Part shown: in pieces, positions 18,864 to 27,499 of the stretch
How positions within the stretch are numbered: the stretch's first letter is position 1
How the letters are laid out: the number at the start of each line of letters is the position of its first letter
Assembly (NCBI GenBank): GCA_965267355.1
Contig: OZ253956.1
Location: 558,001 to 622,000 of the forward strand
Origin: GCA-002793235 sp965267355
GTDB taxonomy: Bacteria > Bacteroidota > Bacteroidia > Flavobacteriales_E > Vicingaceae
Direction of reading: 5' to 3'
DNA length: 64,000 bases
The notes under the pieces: generated by a model
Told to the model about the DNA's origin: nothing
Seen by the model: the letters and a program-made list of their open reading frames with translations, nothing else
Database searches by the model: none
Position numbers and translations under genes: made by a program

Positions 18864-19859
18864 TTGGACTCAAAAAAAAATAATGCACCTTTTTTTATTC
18901 TTGGTAGAGAACGTTCGGGCACCACAATGCTAAGAGTGAACTTAAATAACCATTCAAATATTTATATACCCCCTGAATCTCCTTTTATTCTTAACCTATA
19001 TAAGAAATATGGTAAACAGACTAATATTAATCCAAAAACCTTTATTGAAGATTTAAAACAAGACCCATATTTACTGAAATGGGATATTGATTACCAAAAA
19101 TTAACCGATGAGCTAAGCTCACTGAATGTTCAGTCATTTACCAATTTTTGTATAGAAATACTTAAACATTTAAGTAATGGAAAAGTAATAGTAGGTGATA
19201 AAAATCCTACCTACTCTTTATTTGGGTTTACCTTACATCACTTGTTTACAGGTTCAAAATTTATTTGGATTATTCGTGATTACAGAGCACAAGTTAACTC
19301 TATGCTAAAAGTAAATTTTGAAAGAAAAATAGTCAGTTCTTTAGCATCAAGATGGGTGGCATATAACAAATCAATAGATACCCTTAAAAACAAACATCCT
19401 AATCAAGTTTTATTAATCAAATATGAAAATCTGGTAAGCAATCCAGAAGATAATTATAAAAAAGTCTGCACATTTCTAGGCGTTGATTATGAATCAAACT
19501 TACTAAATACTGATAAAGAAAATAGTGAGTTTTACTCGGGGCATCACCTAAGCTTAGGTGAAAAAATGAACACCAAACACATTGATGAATGGAAAACGGA
19601 ACTAACTCAAGAACAAATTAAAATTTGTGAAATGATTGCAGGTGATTATGGTGAAAAATTTGACTATAAAAAAAGTATTTCTCCCAACTCAGCAAATCGT
19701 ATTCAACATATTTTTGGAATATGGTATGGCAAACTTTATGTTCCTTTTATTAAATTGATATATGCATTACCTCTTAGTTGGAGAATGTTTATCAATCGTC
19801 AAATTATTTACAAAAATTCAGCTTTTTGGAAAGAATTAAAAGAACATTATCAATCTTGA
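18864..19859 (+). CDS. Sulfotransferase (PAPS-dependent family), copy 3
   Basis: A 331-residue sulfotransferase more distant from copies 1 and 2. The PAPS loop is GRERSGTTML at residues 14-23, followed by NNHSNIYIPPESPF. The 3'-phosphate-binding region is FIWIIRDYRAQVNSM, and IKYENLVSNPE is present. The start appears to be TTG at 18864: the frame is open back to a stop at 18816-18818, no ATG or GTG occurs between, and the PAPS loop comes very soon after. It converges on the last cupin-like gene with a 10-base overlap of the 3' ends. Confidence 0.85.
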   Translation: MDSKKNNAPFFILGRERSGTTMLRVNLNNHSNIYIPPESPFILNLYKKYGKQTNINPKTFIEDLKQDPYLLKWDIDYQKLTDELSSLNVQSFTNFCIEILKHLSNGKVIVGDKNPTYSLFGFTLHHLFTGSKFIWIIRDYRAQVNSMLKVNFERKIVSSLASRWVAYNKSIDTLKNKHPNQVLLIKYENLVSNPEDNYKKVCTFLGVDYESNLLNTDKENSEFYSGHHLSLGEKMNTKHIDEWKTELTQEQIKICEMIAGDYGEKFDYKKSISPNSANRIQHIFGIWYGKLYVPFIKLIYALPLSWRMFINRQIIYKNSAFWKELKEHYQS

Positions 19860-20899
19860 TTTTTCTTTCTTTTTTCTAAATACTCATCAAGTCTACCTGT
19901 TTGAGCTAATTGAATAAGGTTAATATCAGTTTTAGCTAATTTCATTGATCCTAATAATGTTGGATTTGTTGCGCATAAATCTAAAAAGAAATATAGCGGT
20001 GCTATTTTAAAGCAATGATGGGGAGGTAACCATCTGTAGCCAACGCCTATAGAGTCTGACGGGTTCTTTACAGCATGCCACCAATAAGGTGGATTATAAA
20101 ACACGTCTCCAGCATTAAGCATTACGTGTATTCTGTCTAAATATCGAAACAATGGAAACTTGTCATAATCAGGATCGAACGGATTAAAAATTCCACCTTG
20201 TCTGAAACTAATGCTTCGATAAATATTTTGTGCTGGATCAGGGTCAAAAACTAAAGAATATTCTGGTGGGTACAAATACCATTCTTTTTGCCCATAAGCC
20301 TGAGTAAAAATATTACAACTAAATGCGTTATGCAGTGGGGTATATGAATCTTTTCCTCCAATGAAAACTTGAAAATTGTCTCCAACGGTAAACTTATGCC
20401 TTGCTTTTAAAATCCAGTCATAATCAAAATCCTTAATGTGTTCTGGGTGCCGCTGCAACAATGGATAAAAACGATAGTACTTTCCTTTTCCTTCTCGAAT
20501 CCCATCAAGCACATCTTTTAAAAGTATTCTTTCATAAGGATCTTCTATTGCTTCATGATTAACAAACAGAATTTCTTCATCTCCATAAAGGTTTTTAAAA
20601 TGCTCTATCGACCATTCTTTAACACAATTCCATTCTTTAGCCTTGCCTTCTAATACAACTGGTATTCCTTTTTTAATATAATGATTTTTAAACTCATCTA
20701 GACTTAAATCTTTTCTCCTTTCTATTTCAAATGTCTGACCAACTTCCCCTTTTAACTTTAATCGATCGTGAATATTCTTGTACAATTTCCTTCTTGAAGA
20801 ATTATGTAAACGAAAAGTCCTTTCTCTACCAAGAAAATGATCTAAAAACTGATAATAACCATACTGAAAGCGTTCTGTATTTTTAATTAGCTTTTTCAT
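19850..20899 (-). CDS. JmjC/cupin-8-like protein with HxA iron site (cupin C)
   Basis: A 349-residue protein of the cupin-8/JmjC-like Fe(II)/2-oxoglutarate oxygenase group. The N-terminal FKNHYIKKGIPVVLEG is typical of the group. The jelly-roll core has TPLH at 187-190, where factor-inhibiting HIF has T-P-x-H-x-D, but the residue two after His190 is Ala192 instead of Asp or Glu. Asn196 and Lys205 correspond to the 2OG-contacting Asn and Lys of that enzyme, and the distal iron ligand is His275 in PPYWWHAV. Only the acid is missing. It is the last gene of the chain, overlapping the SRPBCC gene by four bases and the convergent sulfotransferase by ten. It has two paralogues in the same operon. 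Confidence 0.82.
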   Translation of the reverse strand: MKKLIKNTERFQYGYYQFLDHFLGRERTFRLHNSSRRKLYKNIHDRLKLKGEVGQTFEIERRKDLSLDEFKNHYIKKGIPVVLEGKAKEWNCVKEWSIEHFKNLYGDEEILFVNHEAIEDPYERILLKDVLDGIREGKGKYYRFYPLLQRHPEHIKDFDYDWILKARHKFTVGDNFQVFIGGKDSYTPLHNAFSCNIFTQAYGQKEWYLYPPEYSLVFDPDPAQNIYRSISFRQGGIFNPFDPDYDKFPLFRYLDRIHVMLNAGDVFYNPPYWWHAVKNPSDSIGVGYRWLPPHHCFKIAPLYFFLDLCATNPTLLGSMKLAKTDINLIQLAQTGRLDEYLEKRKKNQD

Positions 20900-21441
20900 T
20901 GTTTTGGAGAAAACTGATTATGATGTCCGAATTGATTTCTTATTACTTGCTGTCCAGTTGTACAATAATAGTTCATTCCCTTAACCACAGCCTCAATATA
21001 TTTTCGATAATGAGGAATTAATATCAGCCGAGCAACAAAATACCAAATTGGTCTAGGCACATTTCTATAAGCATCTGATTGAATAGACAATCTAAACTTT
21101 GTCCCTAACTTACTGTCCGATTCCATAATATCAAAAACAGTATAGTTGTTATTATGGTTCTTCTTCTGGTAAATCAAAAACTTGACTCTTTTATTTTTAA
21201 CATACTCAACCACCTCTCTTGTTAAAACTTTTCCGTTATAATATTCACACTGATCTTTATGCTTAACCCCTTCTATTCCTAAATGCTCGTTACTCTTTAC
21301 AAAAGAATTAAAATAAATCACATTTTGAGGTTGGGTAAGTGCATTCCACAGCACCTCTTTTGTACAATCAATATATGTTTCACCACAAATTTCAAAAAAC
21401 AATCTCGAACTATAGCTGTAATTAAAATTAACTGATTTCAA
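20896..21441 (-). CDS. SRPBCC (START-like) domain protein, tentative
   Basis: A 181-residue protein without signal peptide. The pattern ETYIDCTKEVLWNAL followed by a strand-rich middle (CEYYNGKVLTREVVEY, VKFLIYQKK) and a long C-terminal helix resembles the SRPBCC helix-grip fold used by polyketide cyclases, START lipid-binding proteins and ring-modifying enzymes. That assignment is by sequence pattern only. It is embedded between two HxA cupin genes with four-base overlaps on both sides, so it is made together with them. It may bind the hydrophobic substrate they modify. No catalytic residue can be named. Confidence 0.5.
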   Translation of the reverse strand: MKSVNFNYSYSSRLFFEICGETYIDCTKEVLWNALTQPQNVIYFNSFVKSNEHLGIEGVKHKDQCEYYNGKVLTREVVEYVKNKRVKFLIYQKKNHNNNYTVFDIMESDSKLGTKFRLSIQSDAYRNVPRPIWYFVARLILIPHYRKYIEAVVKGMNYYCTTGQQVIRNQFGHHNQFSPKQ

Positions 21442-22514
21442 GCTACTACCTTTGGTTTACTCACTTTTTTTTCTTCAATGTACTTATCCAACTTACCATG
21501 TTCAGCTAAATGTATTAAATTAATATCCGTTCTATACAATTTATAAGCTTTCCAAAAAGGTGGGTTGGTAGCACATAAATCTAAAAAAGAATAAAGGGGT
21601 GATATTTTAAACATATATAAGGGTGCGAACCACCTATATCCAACACCAATTGATTCTCCAACATTTTTAACTGCATGCCAATAGAATGAAGGATTCCAAA
21701 ACACATCTCCTGGCTTTAAATGAACAGAGTAACCATCAATGTATTTATACAATGTATAAGGAGTTTCATAATTCGGATTAAAAGGATCAAAAGGTCCTTC
21801 ATTAGTTTTATAGGGAGCTCCTCGGTATACATTTCTGATAGGCGCTGGATCTATTACAGGAACATAGTAATTTGGATAAATTACCCATTTCTTCTCTCCA
21901 TGAGTTTGAACAAATAAGTTACATTGGTTGGCATTATGCAAAGGGGTTACTGTACCGTTCCCCCCAATAAATACTTGAAAAGCCTCAAACCAAGTTACCG
22001 GGTTTCTTCTTTCTCTCAGCCATTTATAATCAAAATCTCTTAAATGTTCCGGATGCCTTTCCAATAATGGATAGAAACGGTAGTACTTACCATTTCCTCT
22101 TTTTATCTCATCAATTGCATCAGCTAAAGTTGTACGAGTATAATCATTTTCCATATACTCTTGATCGGCCATCACAATCTCATCATCCCCATGTAGTTCT
22201 TTAAAGTAATCGAATGACCAATTCTTTACACAATCCCAATCCTTAGCAGCTCCTTCTAAAACAACAGGAATACCTTTTTTCATATAGTGATTCTTGAACT
22301 CCTCTAAACTCAAATCTTTTCTTCGTTCAACAGGCCTTATTTGTCCTTCACCACTCGCTTTCAACTGCTTATGTAACTTTTTATAATACTTTCTTCTCCC
22401 TTTTTCATGCAACTTAAAAGAACGGTCTCTACCTAAAAAATGATCCATAAACTGATAATAGCCATATTGGAAACGCATACTCCACTTTATATTTCTTTTG
22501 TAGTTATCCATCAC
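21438..22514 (-). CDS. JmjC/cupin-8-like protein with HxA iron site (cupin B)
   Basis: A 358-residue paralogue of cupin C, similar along the whole length (GYYQFMDHFLGR near the N-terminus, then KKGIPVVLEG). The site reads TPLH at 190-193 with Ala195 where the iron-binding acid is expected. Asn199 and Lys208 occupy the 2OG-contact positions, and the distal His is 280 in PSFYWHAV, followed by SIGVGYRW. It lies 16 bases downstream of the HTTM-like gene and overlaps the SRPBCC gene by four bases. That the full 2OG pocket is kept while the acid is absent speaks against simple decay into a pseudo-enzyme. The substrate is unknown. Confidence 0.82.
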   Translation of the reverse strand: MMDNYKRNIKWSMRFQYGYYQFMDHFLGRDRSFKLHEKGRRKYYKKLHKQLKASGEGQIRPVERRKDLSLEEFKNHYMKKGIPVVLEGAAKDWDCVKNWSFDYFKELHGDDEIVMADQEYMENDYTRTTLADAIDEIKRGNGKYYRFYPLLERHPEHLRDFDYKWLRERRNPVTWFEAFQVFIGGNGTVTPLHNANQCNLFVQTHGEKKWVIYPNYYVPVIDPAPIRNVYRGAPYKTNEGPFDPFNPNYETPYTLYKYIDGYSVHLKPGDVFWNPSFYWHAVKNVGESIGVGYRWFAPLYMFKISPLYSFLDLCATNPPFWKAYKLYRTDINLIHLAEHGKLDKYIEEKKVSKPKVVA

Positions 22515-22530
22515 CTACCAAAGATAGTAT

Positions 22531-24144
22531 TTATATTTCTATAACCTTAACAATTTTCCGCTCTATTGTGTGAAGTTGGTGCTGAAAGATGTACGTTTTT
22601 TTAACGTAAACATTTACTTTTTTTATCTCTCCTTGATTTGCATAAACTGGTTTCTCTGGAAAATTATAAATGTGTTCGGGAGCTTTTAGAAAACTCCATA
22701 ATGGTGTTTCGTTTATTCTTTGATTATAGTTCTGTATAAATGTGCGAATAAAATGTGTGTGCAATTCGTCTTTCGTCTTATTGTAAAGATTCATTCCATA
22801 CTGCTGCTCTAGTTCGTACAAGTTATCAATAGTTGATTCGTTTATGGCTTTTGATAGCGGATAATTAAATGTATATCCAAAACCTGTGATTTTTATTCTT
22901 TTTTCATTTAAAGTGTATAGGAATTTGTCGTGATAAAATAATTGGTGATATGGATTAAATAAACTTTTGGAAGCGTTATAAATATTTCCATTTTTTAGTT
23001 CTACTTCGTACTCAAATGTTTGATTGTACTTAGTATCTAACCATCCAATTGTAAAAGCCGACATCCAAAAAACTCCTAATGGAATAACTAATAATGATGC
23101 TTTAAAAAAATCGGGTTTAAATATTTTTTTTCCCGATTTTGAGCTTAAATAAACCAATAACATTGTATCTACTACCAACCATTTCCAAAAAAATATCCCT
23201 CCAAAATAAAAAATAAACAAGTGCATAATCATACAACTTGCTATTAATATGATGGCTCCTACTCGCTTATACAACATGAAAAGGGTAGATAACTCTAATA
23301 ACATAATCAGGAATTGAAACAACTCCTTATATTTTGCAAGTAACCCTACAGTTACTGCTGAAACAGTCCACCCCCTATCGTTCCCATTCATTACTACATA
23401 TTCTAAAGGATTTTGAAGAAACCATTCGTAACCATGTGGAGTAAATTTTATTTTTCCAATACCTGTAGCAAAATAACTGGCTGCCATCAATATCAATAAT
23501 AATAAGGGAAGCATTTGGGCTTGTAATTGTTTTCGGGTATTTATTAATAAAAAAGCTATTAACAATACATAAATATCAAACAGCACTTTTTTATCAAACA
23601 AAGGGAATCCCCCTATAGGGTAATCGAATTGACCCCTAAAAAGAAAAGCCAACATTAAAAACCACACACTATAAATAGGGTTAAACCATATCAATATTAA
23701 AAAAGTTATTAGCAGTATTTGTTCTAGTAAAAAATAATTATTGAGGTAGTAATTATAATCGTAGGTTAACATTTCCCAACACAACAATATACCGGGTACT
23801 AGAAAGAATAGTTTAATTAAGGTATTTGCTGACAACGCTTGCCATGTAATTTTATCTCTGTGTTTGAACAAATAAACAAACACAATTATTCCTAAATAGG
23901 TAGTAGGACTTTTAAAGCTTGATAAAAAAAAAGAATAATCTAGATAAGGTTGGAGGTTCAGAAAATACAGACTTAAATCAAATTTAGTAAATAGTATTTT
24001 ATTCCATTTTACAGCAAGCCTATTAAAAAAATGGTAATACGAACCATAAAATACAACCTCAACAAACTTAAATACTACAACAAATACAAGTATAGTTGTT
24101 ATAGCTTTGTACTTAAGACTATACTGTTGAAGCTTTCTATACAT
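22531..24144 (-). CDS. Multi-pass membrane protein, HTTM / gamma-carboxylase-like (tentative)
   Basis: A 537-residue protein with about ten hydrophobic segments in the first 380 residues, then a soluble C-terminal region of about 150 residues. The helices carry patterns such as ATGIGKIKFTPHGYEWF and an IMHLFIFYFGGIFFWKWL segment. These resemble the HTTM domain shared with vitamin K-dependent gamma-carboxylase relatives, but the match is from memory and weak. The start codon shares a base with the stop of cupin A, and the gene lies between two HxA cupins, so it belongs to the same pathway. It could be a membrane-bound oxidative or carboxylating enzyme or a lipid transporter. Confidence 0.5.
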   Translation of the reverse strand: MYRKLQQYSLKYKAITTILVFVVVFKFVEVVFYGSYYHFFNRLAVKWNKILFTKFDLSLYFLNLQPYLDYSFFLSSFKSPTTYLGIIVFVYLFKHRDKITWQALSANTLIKLFFLVPGILLCWEMLTYDYNYYLNNYFLLEQILLITFLILIWFNPIYSVWFLMLAFLFRGQFDYPIGGFPLFDKKVLFDIYVLLIAFLLINTRKQLQAQMLPLLLLILMAASYFATGIGKIKFTPHGYEWFLQNPLEYVVMNGNDRGWTVSAVTVGLLAKYKELFQFLIMLLELSTLFMLYKRVGAIILIASCMIMHLFIFYFGGIFFWKWLVVDTMLLVYLSSKSGKKIFKPDFFKASLLVIPLGVFWMSAFTIGWLDTKYNQTFEYEVELKNGNIYNASKSLFNPYHQLFYHDKFLYTLNEKRIKITGFGYTFNYPLSKAINESTIDNLYELEQQYGMNLYNKTKDELHTHFIRTFIQNYNQRINETPLWSFLKAPEHIYNFPEKPVYANQGEIKKVNVYVKKTYIFQHQLHTIERKIVKVIEI

Positions 24145-25199
24145 TAATTAGGTTTTGTTTTCTTTTCTTCAAGATAATCATCCAACACACCCATTTCTTC
24201 CAAATGAATAATCGTATAGTCGTTCTTAAGATTTTTAATTACCTCTCTCCTAAATGGTGCATCAATATAATCTAATAAGGTATATAAAAAAGTTGCTTTA
24301 AAATTAGCCCATGGCGATACCCACCGGTACCCGATACCTATCGAAACGGAATTATTTCTTACAGAGTGCCAATATTGTGGAGGGTTATATAAAATATCTC
24401 CTGGTTTCAGTACTACTCTAATTCCATCTATATACTGGTATAAATTATAAGGAGATTCATAGTCTGGTTCAAAAGGGTTAAAAGGCCCTGTTTCTTTTTT
24501 ATGTGGTGCTCCTCTGTGAAAATTCTTTCCAGGTTCACAATCAATAATTGCTGTTAGTTGAGGAGGGTAAATCACCCACTCTTTTTCACCGTACGCCTGG
24601 ATAAAAATATTGCTGGCCATAGCCGAGTGAATAGGTGTGTAAGTATCTTTCCCTCCTATAAAAATCTGGAATTGCTCCCAGAAAGAGAATTTATTTCGAC
24701 ATTTTCTCAACCATTTATGATCAAAATCTTTGATGTGCTCGGGATGGTAGCGCAACAATGGGTAAAAACGGAAATATTTATCCCCACCATTATTGATGTT
24801 ATCCAACACATCCTTTAGCTTACTAATTTCATAAGGTTCTTCACCTATGTTACTGGCAATTATTGTTATCTCATCTTCACCATGTAGTTCTTTAAAATAC
24901 TCCAACGACCAGTCTTTAACACACCCCCAATCCTTCGCTCCTCCTTCTATTACTACAGGTATGCTTTTAGCTATATAATCTCTTTTTAACTCTTCTAAAG
25001 TTAAGTTCTCTACCCTTTTTATATCAACCAGTTTGCCTTTACCTGTTGATTTTAAATGCTCATGAATTTTTTTATACAACTTAACCCTGCTCTTTCTGGT
25101 CATGGCCACGCCTCTTGGTCTTCCAAATATCTTATCAATAATTTGGAACCATCCATACTTAAATCGATGACTGAACTTAAGTTTAGTTAAATTATACAT
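24144..25199 (-). CDS. JmjC/cupin-8-like protein with HxA iron site (cupin A)
   Basis: A 351-residue paralogue of cupins B and C and the most divergent of the three (AKSIPVVIEG, FQIFIGGKDTY). The iron site is TPIH at 188-191 with Ala193 in place of the acid. Asn197 and Lys206 match the 2OG-binding positions of factor-inhibiting HIF, and the distal His is 278 in PPQYWHSV. The spacing between the two His residues (87) matches cupin B (87) and is close to cupin C (85). Its start overlaps the GNAT gene by eight bases. No signal peptide is present, so it should act in the cytoplasm. Confidence 0.82.
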   Translation of the reverse strand: MYNLTKLKFSHRFKYGWFQIIDKIFGRPRGVAMTRKSRVKLYKKIHEHLKSTGKGKLVDIKRVENLTLEELKRDYIAKSIPVVIEGGAKDWGCVKDWSLEYFKELHGEDEITIIASNIGEEPYEISKLKDVLDNINNGGDKYFRFYPLLRYHPEHIKDFDHKWLRKCRNKFSFWEQFQIFIGGKDTYTPIHSAMASNIFIQAYGEKEWVIYPPQLTAIIDCEPGKNFHRGAPHKKETGPFNPFEPDYESPYNLYQYIDGIRVVLKPGDILYNPPQYWHSVRNNSVSIGIGYRWVSPWANFKATFLYTLLDYIDAPFRREVIKNLKNDYTIIHLEEMGVLDDYLEEKKTKPN

Positions 25200-25845
25200 T
25201 TGATAATTTTTTATTCACTTCAGATTTTAAATATTCTGGCAAATTGTAATAGAGCTCCTGGTAATAATCTTCATCTACTTCTATATCATCCCAACTCAAA
25301 TTAGTTTCATCTTTTGATATTCGTTTCACCATTTCCCTAAGTTTTTCAGATGACAGAAAATAGTCTTCCCTAGTCAACTCCATCATCACTTTTTTCGAGT
25401 CATTATCTTCACCAACCACCTGATAACCCAGCTCCAAATTATAATTCAAAGCTTTAGGGTTATCCTTCCTAACTTCGGCAATGGTTTTTTCCATTTTCAT
25501 TACCATAAAAGTTAAATCAGCCATACACACTGATGCTATTACAGGGATATGTGAACCTAAACTTTCTTCATCCCAAATAAACATTCCTCCCTCAGCTATT
25601 CTTTCATCATAAGAGTGTATTTTCCCATGAATTAATCCAACTTTCTTTTGATGAACTTTTATAATAAAATAATAATTTTTTTCATTGTTTATCGAGTAAA
25701 ACCAAGTCAGTTGCTCCTCTTTAGAAATGTCTCTTTGATAAAACATTTTGCGTTGAATTTCAGGACTGTTTCTTTTTTCCCTTACCAATTCGATATCTTC
25801 CTCTTTTAACCGAATTAATTCTATCCCGTATTTCCTGATAATCAT
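25192..25845 (-). CDS. GNAT-family N-acyltransferase
   Basis: A 217-residue protein with a GNAT fold resembling the sugar-amine N-acetyltransferases of surface-polysaccharide pathways (PseH-like). It starts with an RLKEEDIELVREKRN segment and continues with FIIKVHQKKVGLIHG strands. After an acyl-CoA-binding region it has the closing NPKALNYNLELGYQVVGED motif. It would transfer an acetyl or longer acyl group to an amine. With an ACP and two KAS III enzymes upstream, the donor could be an ACP- or CoA-bound short acyl chain. It overlaps the GT2 gene by four bases and cupin A by eight. Confidence 0.72.
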   Translation of the reverse strand: MIIRKYGIELIRLKEEDIELVREKRNSPEIQRKMFYQRDISKEEQLTWFYSINNEKNYYFIIKVHQKKVGLIHGKIHSYDERIAEGGMFIWDEESLGSHIPVIASVCMADLTFMVMKMEKTIAEVRKDNPKALNYNLELGYQVVGEDNDSKKVMMELTREDYFLSSEKLREMVKRISKDETNLSWDDIEVDEDYYQELYYNLPEYLKSEVNKKLSNV

Positions 25846-26756
25846 AAATAAGCTTCTTTAACAGAATAAACCGGTTTATCGTTAAGTACTATATATATAT
25901 TGTTCAAATACTTCCCAACTATTCCAAAGCATAATAACAACAAACCTGTAGAGAAGAAAATAGCAACAATTAATGCTGTAAATCCTGGAACACTAACATT
26001 AAGTAATAGTTTTTTCAATATAAAATAAAGTCCTAACAGGAAAAAAACCAACGATAATATCGCGCCACCATAAGTCATGAATTTTAATGGCCAATTACTA
26101 TAATTTACGGATATATTGACAATAAACTTAAAGAGTTTCAATGGTGAATACCCTGATTTACCCGACCTTCGAGGGTGATGCTGAACTTCTACTATTTCGA
26201 TACATTCAGTATGCCAAAACAACAATTCTTCAATTAATATAAAGTGCATTTTATGATTTACAACTTTCTTTAATAATGATGAATCAATTAGCCTAAATGA
26301 AGAGCCTTCTCCATATTTACCATCTATATGTTTTGCTCCTTGTTTATATAAATTACTACCAACCCGTCTAACTAGTGAGTGATTTTTACCACCTACTCCA
26401 TAAATTAAATCAGCATTAGTGCTATCCATCTTCTCTACAAGCAACAATATATCTTCTGGAGCTTGCTGCAAATCATCGTCCATAGTAATTATGCGATCAC
26501 CTGTAGCATATCTAAAGCCACAAAGTGTAGCATTATGTTGTCCATAATTTTTTGCAAAGCGTACTATTTTCGATTGACCAGAGTTAGCGTCTTTGATTTC
26601 TTTGAGAACATTCCAGCTTTTATCACTTGAAAAGTCATCTACAAAAATGACTTCATAATCAGCAGTCAATTTTTGTAAAGTAGTACTAATCCGCTCATAC
26701 AGTTCTTTCAAACAATTCTGGCTGTTATATACTGGTATGACTACTGAATATTTCAT
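25842..26756 (-). CDS. Glycosyltransferase family 2, polyprenyl-phosphate (DPM/GtrB/ArnC-like)
   Basis: A 304-residue GT2 enzyme that likely loads a sugar from a nucleotide donor onto undecaprenyl phosphate. The GT-A domain starts MKYSVVIPVYN, has VDDFSSD and the metal-binding MDDDLQQ, and ends before two C-terminal membrane helices (about 225-290). This is the layout of GtrB and ArnC. I chose ATG 26756 because it gives the normal N-terminus and a four-base ATGA overlap with the SDR stop. The in-frame ATG at 26807 would overlap the upstream gene by 55 bases. It links the cytosolic genes to export of a lipid-linked sugar. Confidence 0.85.
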   Translation of the reverse strand: MKYSVVIPVYNSQNCLKELYERISTTLQKLTADYEVIFVDDFSSDKSWNVLKEIKDANSGQSKIVRFAKNYGQHNATLCGFRYATGDRIITMDDDLQQAPEDILLLVEKMDSTNADLIYGVGGKNHSLVRRVGSNLYKQGAKHIDGKYGEGSSFRLIDSSLLKKVVNHKMHFILIEELLFWHTECIEIVEVQHHPRRSGKSGYSPLKLFKFIVNISVNYSNWPLKFMTYGGAILSLVFFLLGLYFILKKLLLNVSVPGFTALIVAIFFSTGLLLLCFGIVGKYLNNIYIVLNDKPVYSVKEAYL

Positions 26757-27499
26757 TGTCCTGCTGTTAATCCTCCATCCATTACTAATTCTGTTCCTGT
26801 AATCCATTTTGATGCATCTGACAACAAAAATATAATGGCATTTGCAACATCTTCTGGTTCTCCAAAACCCAATGGATAATGTTCTCCATGTTTATCCATC
26901 ATTTCTTTGGTTACTGCTTTTTCTGCCTCATCAAATAAAGGAGTTCTTACCATAGCAGCACTAATTACATTCGATCGAATTTGCTGTGGAGCATATTCTA
27001 ATGCTATAGTTTTACTGTAAGAGTTAATTGCTGCCTTACTTCCAGAATACAATGCTCCTCCTTTATGAGGAAAGTGACTAGATATGGATGACATAAAAAT
27101 TAAAGACGCCTTGGGTTTTATCTTTTTCGATTTGAATAGTTTACTAACCAACAATACCGGAGCCTGATAATTAACCCCAAACATTTCATTAATCTGTTTT
27201 TGACCAATAAACTTTACCGGAAATGGTCGAACAATTCCTGAACTTTGAACAAAACCATCCAACTCTTCTACTTTATTTACTAAGTCTATTACTTCTTCTT
27301 CATTGGTTAAATCTGCTGGAATAATTTCATGTTCGCTCCCTTTGAGTTTAGCCAACACACCTTCAAGCCTCTCTATATTTCTGGCAGATAGAATAACTTT
27401 AGCTCCCAGTTCGGCAATAGAAATAGCTACTTGTTCACCAATACCTGAAGAAGCACCTGTTACCAAAATGGTTTTATTTTCTAAACTGAAAGGGTTCAT
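26753..27499 (-). CDS. Short-chain dehydrogenase/reductase (FabG-like)
   Basis: A 248-residue classical SDR that should reduce a ketone or oxidise an alcohol with NAD(P)H. The cofactor motif is TGASSGIG at 14-21. The catalytic Ser lies in FMSSISS and the YxxxK pair in YSGSKAA. The C-terminal GTELVMDGGLTAGQ is typical. It begins directly after the stop of the second KAS III, so the likely job is reduction of the 3-ketoacyl-ACP made by that enzyme to a 3-hydroxyacyl chain. A sugar dehydrogenase role is the alternative. Confidence 0.82.
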   Translation of the reverse strand: MNPFSLENKTILVTGASSGIGEQVAISIAELGAKVILSARNIERLEGVLAKLKGSEHEIIPADLTNEEEVIDLVNKVEELDGFVQSSGIVRPFPVKFIGQKQINEMFGVNYQAPVLLVSKLFKSKKIKPKASLIFMSSISSHFPHKGGALYSGSKAAINSYSKTIALEYAPQQIRSNVISAAMVRTPLFDEAEKAVTKEMMDKHGEHYPLGFGEPEDVANAIIFLLSDASKWITGTELVMDGGLTAGQ

